Under the pieces are notes generated by a model. It searched no databases. It had not been told where the DNA came from and worked only from the letters and a program-made list of their open reading frames with translations. From assembly GCA_047495785.1 (NCBI GenBank), contig JBLDXI010000054.1, positions 3,596,001-3,660,000 of the forward strand: a stretch of DNA of 64,000 nt, read 5' to 3'. Positions 33,210 to 43,086 of this stretch are shown piece after piece; the stretch's first letter is position 1; every line of letters starts with the position of its first letter. The stretch is from Lepidodermella squamata (Eukaryota > Gastrotricha). The translations under genes were made by a program, and so were the position numbers.

Positions 33210-33647
33210 ATGCCTGGCGTTCGTAACGATGACACGATGGTAGAGCGACTTCTGATCGAGGACGGTGAGCCAAACGCGACGGCAAACATGACACAATCAT
33301 CAAGCCGCCGGCTAATTACAATCATCCGCGGGCCGCAGCCGACGCCTCCGATTGTTGTTACAGGTGGCCGTCGATCGGGCTGCTGCGCAGGTTGTGGCTG
33401 CTGCTGCTGCACCATATTTTTCCTGCTGATCGTGCTGCCGGTTGTTATTTACGGCATGCTGCTGATCACATCACCCTGCTGGAAAGGCTGCATGCAAGTC
33501 TGCCCTCAAGATTGCGTTAGCAACTGCTTCAGCTCTTGCTGGAAAACCCACTGGACCCAGTGTCCTGAAGACGGCATCAGGGCCTGCGCTTTTCTGGGCA
33601 CGAACACCGTCAAGGACATTGCCAGCCTCTTCGGCGTTACTCACTGA
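33210..33647 (+). CDS. CxxxC single-pass membrane protein, paralogue 2
   Basis: An intronless frame of 145 aa. N-terminal region of about 65 residues, then RRSGCCAGCGCCCC just before the TM (TIFFLLIVLPVVIYGMLLI). The ectodomain has eight cysteines at regular spacing: SPCWKGC, MQVC, PQDC, VSNC, FSSC, WKTHWTQC and PEDGIRAC, then FLGTNTVKD. The series of C-x3-C steps would put cysteines on one face of a helix. The juxtamembrane cysteines are plausible palmitoylation sites. Function unknown; homologous to the neighbours at 31985 and 34572. Confidence 0.8.
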   Translation: MPGVRNDDTMVERLLIEDGEPNATANMTQSSSRRLITIIRGPQPTPPIVVTGGRRSGCCAGCGCCCCTIFFLLIVLPVVIYGMLLITSPCWKGCMQVCPQDCVSNCFSSCWKTHWTQCPEDGIRACAFLGTNTVKDIASLFGVTH

Positions 33648-34571
33648 CCGACCGTTAATTGCTCTATGTGAAAAAACCGACTTTTCTCTTCGCTTTTCAA
33701 ATGATACTTACTTACTCTTAAAAACTCGTGATCAATTTTACTTCTCGGCATAACAACAAAATTTTATTACGGTGATGATTTCGATATATTTCACTATTGT
33801 CAATAAATACTTACAAGCAATGCTATACGGCTAGCGATCGACCAAGGGTGTTTTTCTGTCAAAAAATTACTGAAGCATTCTCATCATTGCTCGCAAAATA
33901 TTATCCGTGTTATTTCTGGCTGCAGCGCCGCTACCCATCGGCGCAATAATTTGCATGCGATGAAGAACTACTGTTCTCGTTATATCTTGCTGTCAGCACT
34001 AAGTAGGGAAGAAAACGCGGTTGGGCCAAAACCGCGCCTATTTGTTAGTATTAGTGCGAAAATGGCTGGCGCACACACATAATACTTTCTTCTCGCCATT
34101 TCAACCAGAGCGCAAGTACTCCCTTTAATAATATTTATTAACAATAACACATGCCGACATTTTCTTCCCTCTCCCTCTCACTCGCTGCTGCTAACGCATG
34201 TCTGCTATACCAGAAGTAGGGAGGCATCGCTAGACGAGGAAGAAATTTCAAGCGAGCGATGTAATGATAATATCAGCCGCGCGCGCGGCATATGCACTGC
34301 GAATTCTATCGATTTTATTGCACAAGACGTCGGCAACTGGGCCGAAACAGCGAGTGTGATGCATTATGGACGAGAGAAGCTCATCATCTATTGTTGGCCC
34401 GCTAATCAGGCACGAACATCGCGATTATTCGCCTACTACTACTACTGACGCTATATCTTTCACCCGCGTAACATGCCCCACCAGTTTTTTTTTATGATCT
34501 TATGATCCACTCATCTTTTTTATATAGGAATATTGTTTTAATTTCTTTGTTGCCATTATAATAACAATAAT
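33648..34571. other. Spacer between CxxxC paralogues 2 and 3
   Basis: No coding sequence is recognised. An AATAAA for paralogue 2 lies at about 33802 (GTCAATAAATAC). Confidence 0.45.
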
Positions 34572-34835
34572 ATGGGCTGCGGTTGTCGGCTTATTCTGGG
34601 ACTTATCGGATCGCTGCTAAGCCTTATTATCATCGCCGTTATCGCCTACGTCGTACTTCTTCTGACCTCGCCCTGCTGGAAGGGTTGCCCTCAAGATACG
34701 GCATACTGCGTCGAGGCATGCCGATACACGCACTGGGCCAAGTGCCCCGATGATGGCGAGAAGACGTGCGTCGCGCTGGGCATCAGTGGTATTAAAAACG
34801 TCATGAACAAGGTGTCAGACGTGTTCAGCGGCTAA
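34572..34835 (+). CDS. CxxxC single-pass membrane protein, paralogue 3
   Basis: An intronless frame of 87 aa, the shortest of the three. It begins MGCGC directly before the TM (LILGLIGSLLSLIIIAVIAY), a possible acylation context. The ectodomain is SPCWKGC, a six-residue gap, YCVEAC, RYTHWAKC, PDDGEKTC, then VALGISGIKNV, i.e. six cysteines with one C-x3-C step missing. The CWKGC, THWxxC and DG..(T/A)C motifs and the ALG/FLG end are shared with its neighbours. Confidence 0.8.
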   Translation: MGCGCRLILGLIGSLLSLIIIAVIAYVVLLLTSPCWKGCPQDTAYCVEACRYTHWAKCPDDGEKTCVALGISGIKNVMNKVSDVFSG

Positions 34836-35704
34836 TTTCGACGTCAACCAATGCGGTTTCTTTTTGCCAAAAATCAGAAAAGCTACAGCACTACCTAACC
34901 ATCATGTGTCGTCATAGAGAAATGATTGATCAGGTACAGCGATCGGCTTTTGAAGTCGTTATACCAGGATTTTCATAATTTTTAATAAATTGAACTGATT
35001 TTTGAAATTTCTGGCCGAAGTTTTACCCGATCATTCCTTGCTTTATGATTTGTAATTTTATGTTAGAGTCTCATTGTCATCTTACATATAATTGCGATGA
35101 GAATGCTTTTTTTCGCTGTTTTAATGATAATTATGGTGAATATTATTCTAGCCCGTCGTGTCGATTTTTGCTTCTCTTTTTAATGGCGCGAAAAGGTGAA
35201 ACTAAATAAAAATCGGCCGAATTTTTTAATTACGAAGCGTCTCATGTCACGCGGTCAATTTTTGTTGTCAGGTATGCGGTTATAATCGGATTATCACGTT
35301 TACATATTGCCGATCAAGTAGTGCAGAGGCGCCACGTGATGGCTGGTTAATTATAAATTTCCACAATGTAACCATAACGCGATACCTATCAGGTGAGTTA
35401 TCGTGTCCTCACCGCACGTACAGATATGGCTTCGAAAATTAATCACGCGCCGGCTAAATATTTTGTTTTTCCATCATCACGTTGAAGCAATCGAGGCGAA
35501 AAATGATAAACATAATCCGTGTCATCGCGATATAAAGAGCATAAATTTCTGTGTTGCGCAATAGTTATCCTGTCTTGCTCTGAATTAAGTTTTGTTGGAC
35601 AAGCGTTTATCCCGTGTGGAATAATTCTGGATTTTGGACAAGAACAATCATTTGCCTCTTTTAAATCAACCCTTTTTGGAAGTATTTCACGAAGTAAATG
35701 AGTC
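34836..35704. other. Intergenic before the nuclear receptor
   Basis: Nothing supported. Possible promoter of the nuclear receptor gene; a non-coding 5' exon could lie here. Confidence 0.45.
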
Positions 35705-37972
35705 ATGGACATCGCGGCTAATTTAGTGCCAATGCTTTTACCGTTTTTCGCTCCGCAACCGGGACCTCCGCCTCTGATCCCGGCTGTCAACAGTCCGCCT
35801 ACAGCAGGCTTGAAAAGGGACCAAGAGAACGATGATCAACACTGCCGAGTTTGCGGGTCGCCAGCCAACAAAATTCGATGTGGCGTCATAGCATGCGAAG
35901 CTTGCAAGGTGACTATCATTTTTCCATGACGTGTCCCTTTCTAAACTAAAACATTATTTCGATGACCCTTTTTAGCAAGTGTAACTAGGGACACATAATT
36001 CATGTTGCCCATTTTCTATCAATTAATGAGAATTTTTCATTGTAGAAATTTTTCCTGCGCAATCGTGACAATTTGGCCCAGTTGCAGTGTGTCACCCAGC
36101 GTGGTGATTGCATCGTAAGTTTCGCCACGGCAGCTGCCGGCCCCGGGGGTAACAACAAGCGATCGGCGTGTTCTCGATGCCGTCTAGCTAAGTGTTTCGC
36201 AGTCGGCATGCGAATTAAAGGTCTGAAATTCAACCCTCGCTTCTGAAATCGATCTATTTGTGTGTTGTTGTAAAAGGAAACGTTTATACGAAGCCGAGGC
36301 CGCGGAGGGCAGGACGACAGGTCAGCGATAGCCCTGATCACCAGGTAGGAGCTGCATCTGAGACTTCGTCGTCCGGCTTCGGTCAATCGGAAGCATCGGC
36401 GTCCGTTCGCGAGCCGAGCATCGGCGATGACGAGTTCATCGAGGTCGTCGATATCACGCCGCCGCGCGACGCATCATCGCCGCGCTATCAATTATTAGCC
36501 CAGCAGCAGCAGGGTGTTGATAGCAACAGCAGCAGCGACAGCAGAGACGCGCAAATTAAAGAGAGTGCGACGAGCGTGATGGCGCGGCTTCTCGCCCAGC
36601 CGCGTAATCAATCACCGACGCGAGGTTCCATACCGCTTGAGCCACCGTCCGACTGCACCATGTCAACGCACGAAACTCTGAGAAATGTCATGGCTGCCGC
36701 TGCCGAGCTATCCATGTTTCAATCAGTGAGTCTAAAAAAAAGTGATAAAATAAGAAAAAAACAACGTAAACAATGGATAAATTAGAACAATCCACAATCC
36801 ACACCATTCTGCCCTTCTTGCGCTCATTTAGGAGGGCTTATAAAATTGCTGTTACCTGATGGTAGCCTTGAACTTCAGCTTGCCAGCGGTACCATATACA
36901 CGTCATTCTGAAAAATACCTGATTTTTTAGAAAATTTATTAAGTCTCTAAAAATTCCCGAATTTTATAAAAAAAAATGCAGACGAGTTGTTTAAATTTAC
37001 CCATAACTTCAATTATTTCTATAAAATCAAGGTAAATTTAAAAAATTCAGGAAATTTTCATAGCATCGGTACTCCCTATGTTCTCGAAATTTCAAATTTT
37101 TTCTGATTTTTCTGATATATTGTGCTGATTTATTTAGTTACCATGGACAATAAGGCGCGATACCATCAAAACCGACCGTGCAATGTGGGACATGACGATG
37201 GAGAACTTTGATTTCGCCGTTTTTCATTCGTACCAGTTCATTCAACAGCTACCTGGCTACAACGACCTCCCGCTCGCTGATAGATGTCACTTGTTTGCCG
37301 GCTCATTCATTCCTAGCGTAGTGGCCCAGGTCACCCTACCGGGGTGCACTGGCGCATCGTTTTTCGGCCAAAATGACTACAACCACGAGATGTTTTTCCG
37401 CTGTTTCCCGCATTTTTTTAACCTCGAATCGGTTATTAATGCCGCTGGAGCAGCGATGAAGCTATGGAACCCTACTTTCATGGAGTACGCGATTCTCCAG
37501 GCGCTCTTATTTTTTCAAGGTAAAATTCTGAAAAATTACGAAAAAATTAATTCCACTTCCTATATTCATTTTAGTCGACACTTTGAACCAGTTAACGCGA
37601 CCCGACATCGTCGTGCAGGCAAATCGGAAGTTGAAACAGGCCCTGAATTCGTTCTACCAGGCGAACAAGGAGTACTATTTGAACATTCATCACTTTCAAC
37701 GAGTCTACACTCTGCTGCGGCAGGTCGAGAGCGTCTACGATGTTGATATGTACATATTCGCCAACAACCGGCCGGACCTCATTCACAAAAATCGCCTGTT
37801 CGCCGAAATGTTCTATTTGCCGGTAATATATAGTTTTTCCCTTTTTAGGCAATAAATATCAAGTTGACGATTTTTTTTCTCGTAGGCTGAGGGTCGCGAG
37901 CAACGCTGGTATCAGATGAAAGCTTCGATCGAAGCGCCGCCGAAATCAGCCTCACCTGCACCCTCCTTATAG
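35705..37972 (+). CDS. Nuclear receptor with unusual DNA-binding domain
   Basis: Six exons, 35705-35908, 36046-36220, 36277-36725, 37138-37519, 37575-37822 and 37886-37972, give 514 aa. The DNA-binding domain starts CRVCGSPANKIRCGVIAC, with P-box EACKK in CEACKKFFLRN where most receptors have CEGCK. The second zinc finger has 19 residues (Ala/Gly-rich, ATAAAGPGGNN) between its second and third cysteines instead of about nine, before CSRCRLAKCFAVGM. A long hinge follows, then a ligand-binding domain with the signature-like FIQQLPGYNDLPLADRCHLF. These proteins are ligand- or constitutively regulated transcription factors in the nucleus. AATAAA at 38097. Exon 2 ends with a weak donor (GTCTGA). 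I cannot assign an NR subfamily. Confidence 0.85.
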
Positions 37973-38358
37973 CGACTTCAGAGAAGGGCGATGACTTCGA
38001 AGTTTACTTATTAATTCATATATGTGATGATTATTTGCACGCAGAAATTTGAAATGTAAATTGTTATTTTACTTGTATCTCGTGAAGAATGTTTCCAATA
38101 AAAAGCTGCTTTGAGACGGCATTGGTGTGCGAAATTTCGCGTAGGATTTTCATATAATTTAAGCAGGTCAAAAAGTTTGCGCTGGATTCAGGTCAATTTC
38201 ATTTGTTTACCGTAGTTCAGCGGCTGATATTATATAGACTGGTCCATCGCCTTTTATCGCCTAAATTTTTATCAAATTATTACCCCGCATTGTTCCGGAA
38301 AATTGGAAAACTTTTATCTGAGTGTTTATTTAATTTCCGAACTTCTGATTAGTAAGAT
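37973..38358. other. Short intergenic gap
   Basis: Contains the nuclear receptor AATAAA (38097-38102). Nothing else recognised. Confidence 0.5.
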
Positions 38359-39528
38359 ATGAATGCAACCGAATATTGTTTGTCCGTACATTACAAAGTT
38401 CCGTGCTTTGCGGCCTGCTTCGAAGAATTCCTATGGAACTACATCTATCCTCCGGTCGTTGTTTTAGGACTGCTATTGAATACAGTTTCAGCCATCGTTT
38501 TCTTCTGCAACTCATCCTTGGTCGGTCCAGCTTATACCTTGCTGCGAGCCACTAATATCAATGGGTTGATATATTTCTCGACATGGTGGTCAAACATGAT
38601 CTTCCACTGCACCACCGTGCCAGAAATCTGCCGGCGACACGTGTCATCACCGGTTTTGCGGCATGTGATTGTCGTTTTGAACGACAGTTCGGCATATCTG
38701 CTGGCGGAAACTGCAATCTGGGCTAATAACATTATCATAATCTTCTACGGAATCCAGCGGTGGATGGTAATGTCGCTTGATCCGAACAAACGTCAAAATA
38801 ATATCGGAAGAAAGTTCTTTCAACACCGTTTTACTGTAAAAACCGCGAGGTATTGCATTGCTCTAGCATTACAGGTGATTATTCCGTAAAAACTGAATAT
38901 TTCGAGTAATTTTTCTTCGCTTCAGATCGCGTTTTACAAGCGACTAATGGAGGTAAGCTATACCATGAATATGGATACCAAAAGTCCGTTCGGCTCTTAT
39001 GGATCCACCTTTATCAGCGTAATCGAAGTGAAGCGATTTATCACTCGTTTCGCTTTTGCATTGATGCAAATCGGCAATTTGGGCCTTCTAATATTCTCCA
39101 TCATGTCACTTGGACTTACCTGTCGAAGGTTGCGAAATATTGCTAGGAGAAAAGGCAAGTGCACCGAATCTATGGACGGCTTCATTTTCTGCGAGCGGCA
39201 GATTCGGATCACGCGACTCTACGTATCAATTGCTACAGGACACGCCATCCATGGGGTCTATGAATTCTTCTACAACTCGTTGTATGCGTATCAAGGTGAA
39301 GACAGCTCTTTGCCGTTGGAAACAAGGTGTGAGCTGTACACGATTCTAGCTGAAATTCACAATATTTTGGCGTTGATTGCTGAAATAGCCGTGCCTGTTA
39401 TGTGCCTTGTTGTGAACAATGCTTTTCGCAAAGTTTTACTGTTGAAAATGCGCCAATTCCTCATACGATTTCGGGAAGTGATTTTCAAAATATCGGATAA
39501 TCAGGAATATCTAGTGGCTCAGGGCTGA
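38359..39528 (+). CDS. Orphan seven-transmembrane GPCR, rhodopsin-like
   Basis: Two exons, 38359-38874 and 38926-39528, give 372 aa. Hydrophobic segments fit seven helices: IYPPVVVLGLLLNTVSAIVFF (with the N of TM1), a short TM2 around NGLIYFSTWWSNMIF, TM3 with IWANNIIIIFYGIQRWMVM, TM4 ARYCIALALQIAF, TM5 ALMQIGNLGLLIFSIMSLGL, TM6 RLYVSIATGHAIHGVYEFF and TM7 IHNILALIAEIAVPVMCLVV. The TM3 end YGIQRW takes the place of the usual DRY. The architecture resembles invertebrate FMRFamide-like or nematode-type orphan receptors. Ligand unknown. Confidence 0.65.
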
Positions 39529-40014
39529 AGTTTCTGATTGTATCCGCATTTCTAGCTGATGACAATTTGACAGAATAAAGCTCGAACTTAGAGATCAGTC
39601 GTTAGAAGGAATCGGGTTAAAAGTTATTTACATGCACCGAAATTTCCCAACGCCTCTTGCATAATGAAAAACCTAAAAATTGCAAGTTCCATCACGTGTG
39701 CTGTCTGTGCGTTACTACTCCAAGTACTGATTGATAATTAGTATAATTAAGCCTTGTGATGTTTTGCTCAGGTCAATGTGTCCGGTGGGATGGAATTCAA
39801 GTTCAAGCAATACCCCGCAAGTTCTACCTCCGTAATATATAACCTTTTACTCTGATTTGTATGAGAGGCCGATGTCGGTTCGTGTCGATGACGTTGATCT
39901 GTCTAAAATGGAAGTAGTTCATAATGCGTGGCAAGCTTTTAAGGTAATTGATAGAGTGGTCAAGCAAAAACATGGGAATAAAAAGACAGAATCATCAGAT
40001 CATACATTCAAATC
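39529..40014. other. Intergenic, no supported gene
   Basis: A short open piece at 39872-39945 (MSVRVDDVDLSKMEVVHNAW) followed by a GTAATT donor-like site could be an exon remnant, but no partner exon is seen. Confidence 0.35.
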
Positions 40015-42408
40015 ATGAATCTATATTCGAATTTTCTGCTTTTAATCTTGTTAACGGAAGGCTTATATGCTGCAGAGCAAGCAAAATTGCGCTTGCTGGC
40101 CTTCATTCGAAGAACTGGGAATGAACCCAGAGATGGGGTGTCTTGCATGGCATCCATGAAAATTGCCCTCGACGCCGCGAACAACTCGACCGTTATCCTG
40201 CCTAACTACGATGTTGTGGTTCAATACGCTGACGAGGCAGCACAGGGAAGCGCCAGCATCGCAACAACCGTTCGCTTTGCAAGAAACACCAGCATAGAAG
40301 AGGCGAAGTCACCGATTGTGGTCGCACCTTTCTGGTCAACTGGCTGCAAGCCTTTTGCGAATATTCTTCACCGTATCGACATGGTTGGAATCAGCCCTAG
40401 TTGCTCAGGTTCCTTGCTTCCTCCGGACCGAGTGCGGTACCCCAACCTCTACCGCATAAGGGCACCTGGAACTCTAGCCCTTCAAGTAATGGCCTACTTC
40501 ATAGGCAAAATTGGCGGATGGAAGAAGGTAGCACTGCTTGGCTATGCCGCAAGTGCTCGAGATTACACTGACGCCACGCTATTCGGGAACGTAAGTAATG
40601 GATATAAATTGGAGTTTGTATTTGCTCGAATTTTCCTCGACCTTCATCCTGAACTGATGGCTGACTTGATCAACAGCGATGCTAGGATTATGACTCTGTT
40701 CTCCACGACGAACACAGTAATCATCGACTTCATGTGCAAAACCTATAAATACGGACTGACTGGTCCAAGATTTGTCTTTTTGATCGCAACGGGTGGATTA
40801 CTTGATCCAGTTCTGGACGCCGTCAGCCGACCACCTGGTTGCACCCTCGACATGATCGGTGAGCAGATGTCCATTACTTATTGGATTGGAAGTGTGCTGA
40901 ATGCAGTTCAGAACAACGGCGTAACTACCTTTGGCTATGACTTGACTGAATTCGAGCGCCGCTTCGATGCTGCGACAAACAAATCCAGAACTGCAGATCA
41001 AATCAACAAGCATTCGTGTCATGACACCATGTTGCAAACGATCTTGACTCTAGATAAAACCGAGCGAGCTCTTAATGCCATGAGCATGACGCTAGCCGAC
41101 TACAAAACGCAGCCGGAACTGGTGTCGCTAGTTGCCAATTCAAGCGCGGCAACGCTGGAATACGTCGGCTTGAGATCTGGCCTCCAAAAGTATTCCAGTC
41201 GATTGGAATTGGACGATGAAGCACAAGTTGTCTTGTTGTGGGACAAGAAATCATCTTCATTCCGAACGCTGTACCAAATCAATCGTAATTTACTGGCCAA
41301 TGGCTTTGATGCTAATTCCTACACCTACAAACAGCTCTACGACAAGCCATTCGGGACTGTAGATGGTAGACCTCCCAAAGACTTCCCTGGTGAAATATTC
41401 GTTTTCCAAGACGAGGAACTTTCCTTTGCTTATCGTATAATTCAGTTCATCGCTGCGTTCTCCATTCTCGTCCAACTGATGCTGATAATTGCTATATGGT
41501 ACACGCATATCGGATATTCGATCAGCTTGAAAGTCAACAATTTTATGATCGTCCTAGGCTGCCTATTTTTGAATGCCAGTGCAATTTGTATGGTTGAAAA
41601 TGCCGTCGGAACACTAGGTACCGGGATATGTTTCCTCAGATATATTTTTTGGACCTTGGGAATGTCTCTCATTACCGCGATTCTGGTCTTCAGAATAGTT
41701 CAGTTTCAGAGGTGCAACCATGAGCAGCGCAAAACCAGCGCCGTGGAAGCCAAGAAGGCAAATAGTCTTTACGTGGCGCCTAATAGAGTACTGCCAGCCA
41801 TTATGAGCATTCAAATTCGGGCTAATTTCAAGTTATTAGAACAGAAAATGTGGAGAAATGGACTGGTATTCAAAGGCACGACGATTTCCCTCATGGTAAG
41901 CACATCGATTTTGATTGTATGGTTCCTTATCGACCTACCCCACAACGATGTTTCCAATCTTCTTGACCTACAAGAGTTCAACTCATCCGGCGACTTTTAT
42001 ATCACTCCAAAATCGATAATTTGCACTAGCGACTACGTAGGCTTCTGGTTACTGGGACTCTCAATTCTGGAACTTGTCCTTCTTTGCATCGGCTGCTTCT
42101 ACATCATCACTCTGAGAAACAGCATTATTCTCACCGAATCACCGGAGGCGAAATTCATTTGCGTTGCAGCTGGAAACAATATTTTACTTCACGTAGCAAC
42201 AATGTTAGTCTACATTGTTGCCGATGAGAATTCACTAGGAGGCCGTGTTGCTGTTAGTCTGATGTTAGTGCTTCTGTCGTTCTCTACGACGATAGCTGTT
42301 CAGTGGCCTGTTGTTCAGTCCATGCTAGGAGAATGTTTTAAAGCAAGTCGGCCTAGAAGTCGCGTTTCATTCGCCGTACCTACTGGATACAAGACAGGGT
42401 CACATTAA
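40015..42408 (+). CDS. GABA-B-like class C GPCR 1, intronless
   Basis: A single open frame of 797 aa. A signal peptide (LLLILLTEGLYAAEQ) leads into a periplasmic-binding-like ligand domain with EPRDGVSCMASMKIALDAAN, GWKKVALLGYA and DARIMTLFSTTNTVIIDFMCK, in the order seen in GABA-B receptors. Seven TM helices follow from about residue 467 (FAYRIIQFIAAFSILVQLML). The TM5-TM7 part reads TLRNSIILTESPEAKFICVA and then SFSTTIAVQWPVV, matching the GABA-B pattern of TRN, then K(Y/F)I, then CSTITL. Such receptors couple to G proteins at the plasma membrane. Absence of introns in an intron-rich neighbourhood suggests a retrocopy origin. The ligand is unknown; the binding residues were not checked. Confidence 0.85.
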   Translation: MNLYSNFLLLILLTEGLYAAEQAKLRLLAFIRRTGNEPRDGVSCMASMKIALDAANNSTVILPNYDVVVQYADEAAQGSASIATTVRFARNTSIEEAKSPIVVAPFWSTGCKPFANILHRIDMVGISPSCSGSLLPPDRVRYPNLYRIRAPGTLALQVMAYFIGKIGGWKKVALLGYAASARDYTDATLFGNVSNGYKLEFVFARIFLDLHPELMADLINSDARIMTLFSTTNTVIIDFMCKTYKYGLTGPRFVFLIATGGLLDPVLDAVSRPPGCTLDMIGEQMSITYWIGSVLNAVQNNGVTTFGYDLTEFERRFDAATNKSRTADQINKHSCHDTMLQTILTLDKTERALNAMSMTLADYKTQPELVSLVANSSAATLEYVGLRSGLQKYSSRLELDDEAQVVLLWDKKSSSFRTLYQINRNLLANGFDANSYTYKQLYDKPFGTVDGRPPKDFPGEIFVFQDEELSFAYRIIQFIAAFSILVQLMLIIAIWYTHIGYSISLKVNNFMIVLGCLFLNASAICMVENAVGTLGTGICFLRYIFWTLGMSLITAILVFRIVQFQRCNHEQRKTSAVEAKKANSLYVAPNRVLPAIMSIQIRANFKLLEQKMWRNGLVFKGTTISLMVSTSILIVWFLIDLPHNDVSNLLDLQEFNSSGDFYITPKSIICTSDYVGFWLLGLSILELVLLCIGCFYIITLRNSIILTESPEAKFICVAAGNNILLHVATMLVYIVADENSLGGRVAVSLMLVLLSFSTTIAVQWPVVQSMLGECFKASRPRSRVSFAVPTGYKTGSH

Positions 42409-43086
42409 CATACCGCAGAAGACTGAAAATTCTACTCTGCAGCCGACAAAGTTTCATTACCATATCATATATTTTTTCGTGAAGTCATTAAAGAAAATTG
42501 AGATAGAAGTCTTGAGAAATAAATTGAGGAAGCTCTATAACGGTTGATTAGTCAGTTGTCTGGGCTCCGTTTGTCGGCGGACGAAAAGATCTCAATGAGT
42601 TCATTTGAATTTATGTACCTACTCGCGGAGCCATGGATTGTCTTGTCCGTCATAGCTTGATCTCAAGTTACAGCCATCCCGCATTGCTTACGTTTGAGTA
42701 AAGAATGTTAACGAGCAAGATTAAGCTCATCAGGTTACAAAATACAAATCCCAGCCATCGCCCAGGCTATTTTCATTTCAAAGGTCGCTTGCTGTCGATT
42801 TTGAAGATACATATATGTATGTAGCTGTTAATTACAACAGGTTATAGGATGGCATATTATGCTTATGGTTAAGTCACGTTCAGTGTCCAAAAATCGTGAT
42901 TTCAAAAATTCATATCACACTAATTGCATGTATAAATTTCATCACATACCACGCTGAGAATAACATCCGTAAAAAGTGTTCCACGATCACGCGCGTGAGA
43001 CTTGCAGATCAGAATAACCGCAATCCAATATAAACCGGCGCGTCGAACAAATTCTGTCCGCAATGTCAAATTTTATACCGCTCACT
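42409..43086. other. Spacer between the two class C GPCR genes
   Basis: TATAAA at 43029-43034 precedes the second gene. No other feature seen. Confidence 0.5.
43029..43034 (+). promoter_or_regulatory. TATA box of class C GPCR 2
   Basis: TATAAA here would place the transcription start near 43060, at or past the first ATG (43063). This favours the second ATG (43087) as the true start. Confidence 0.5.

Noticed and set aside
39780-39945. Short open pieces that might be exons before class C GPCR 1
   Set aside because: No combination of splice sites joins them to the receptor, which already begins with its own signal peptide.
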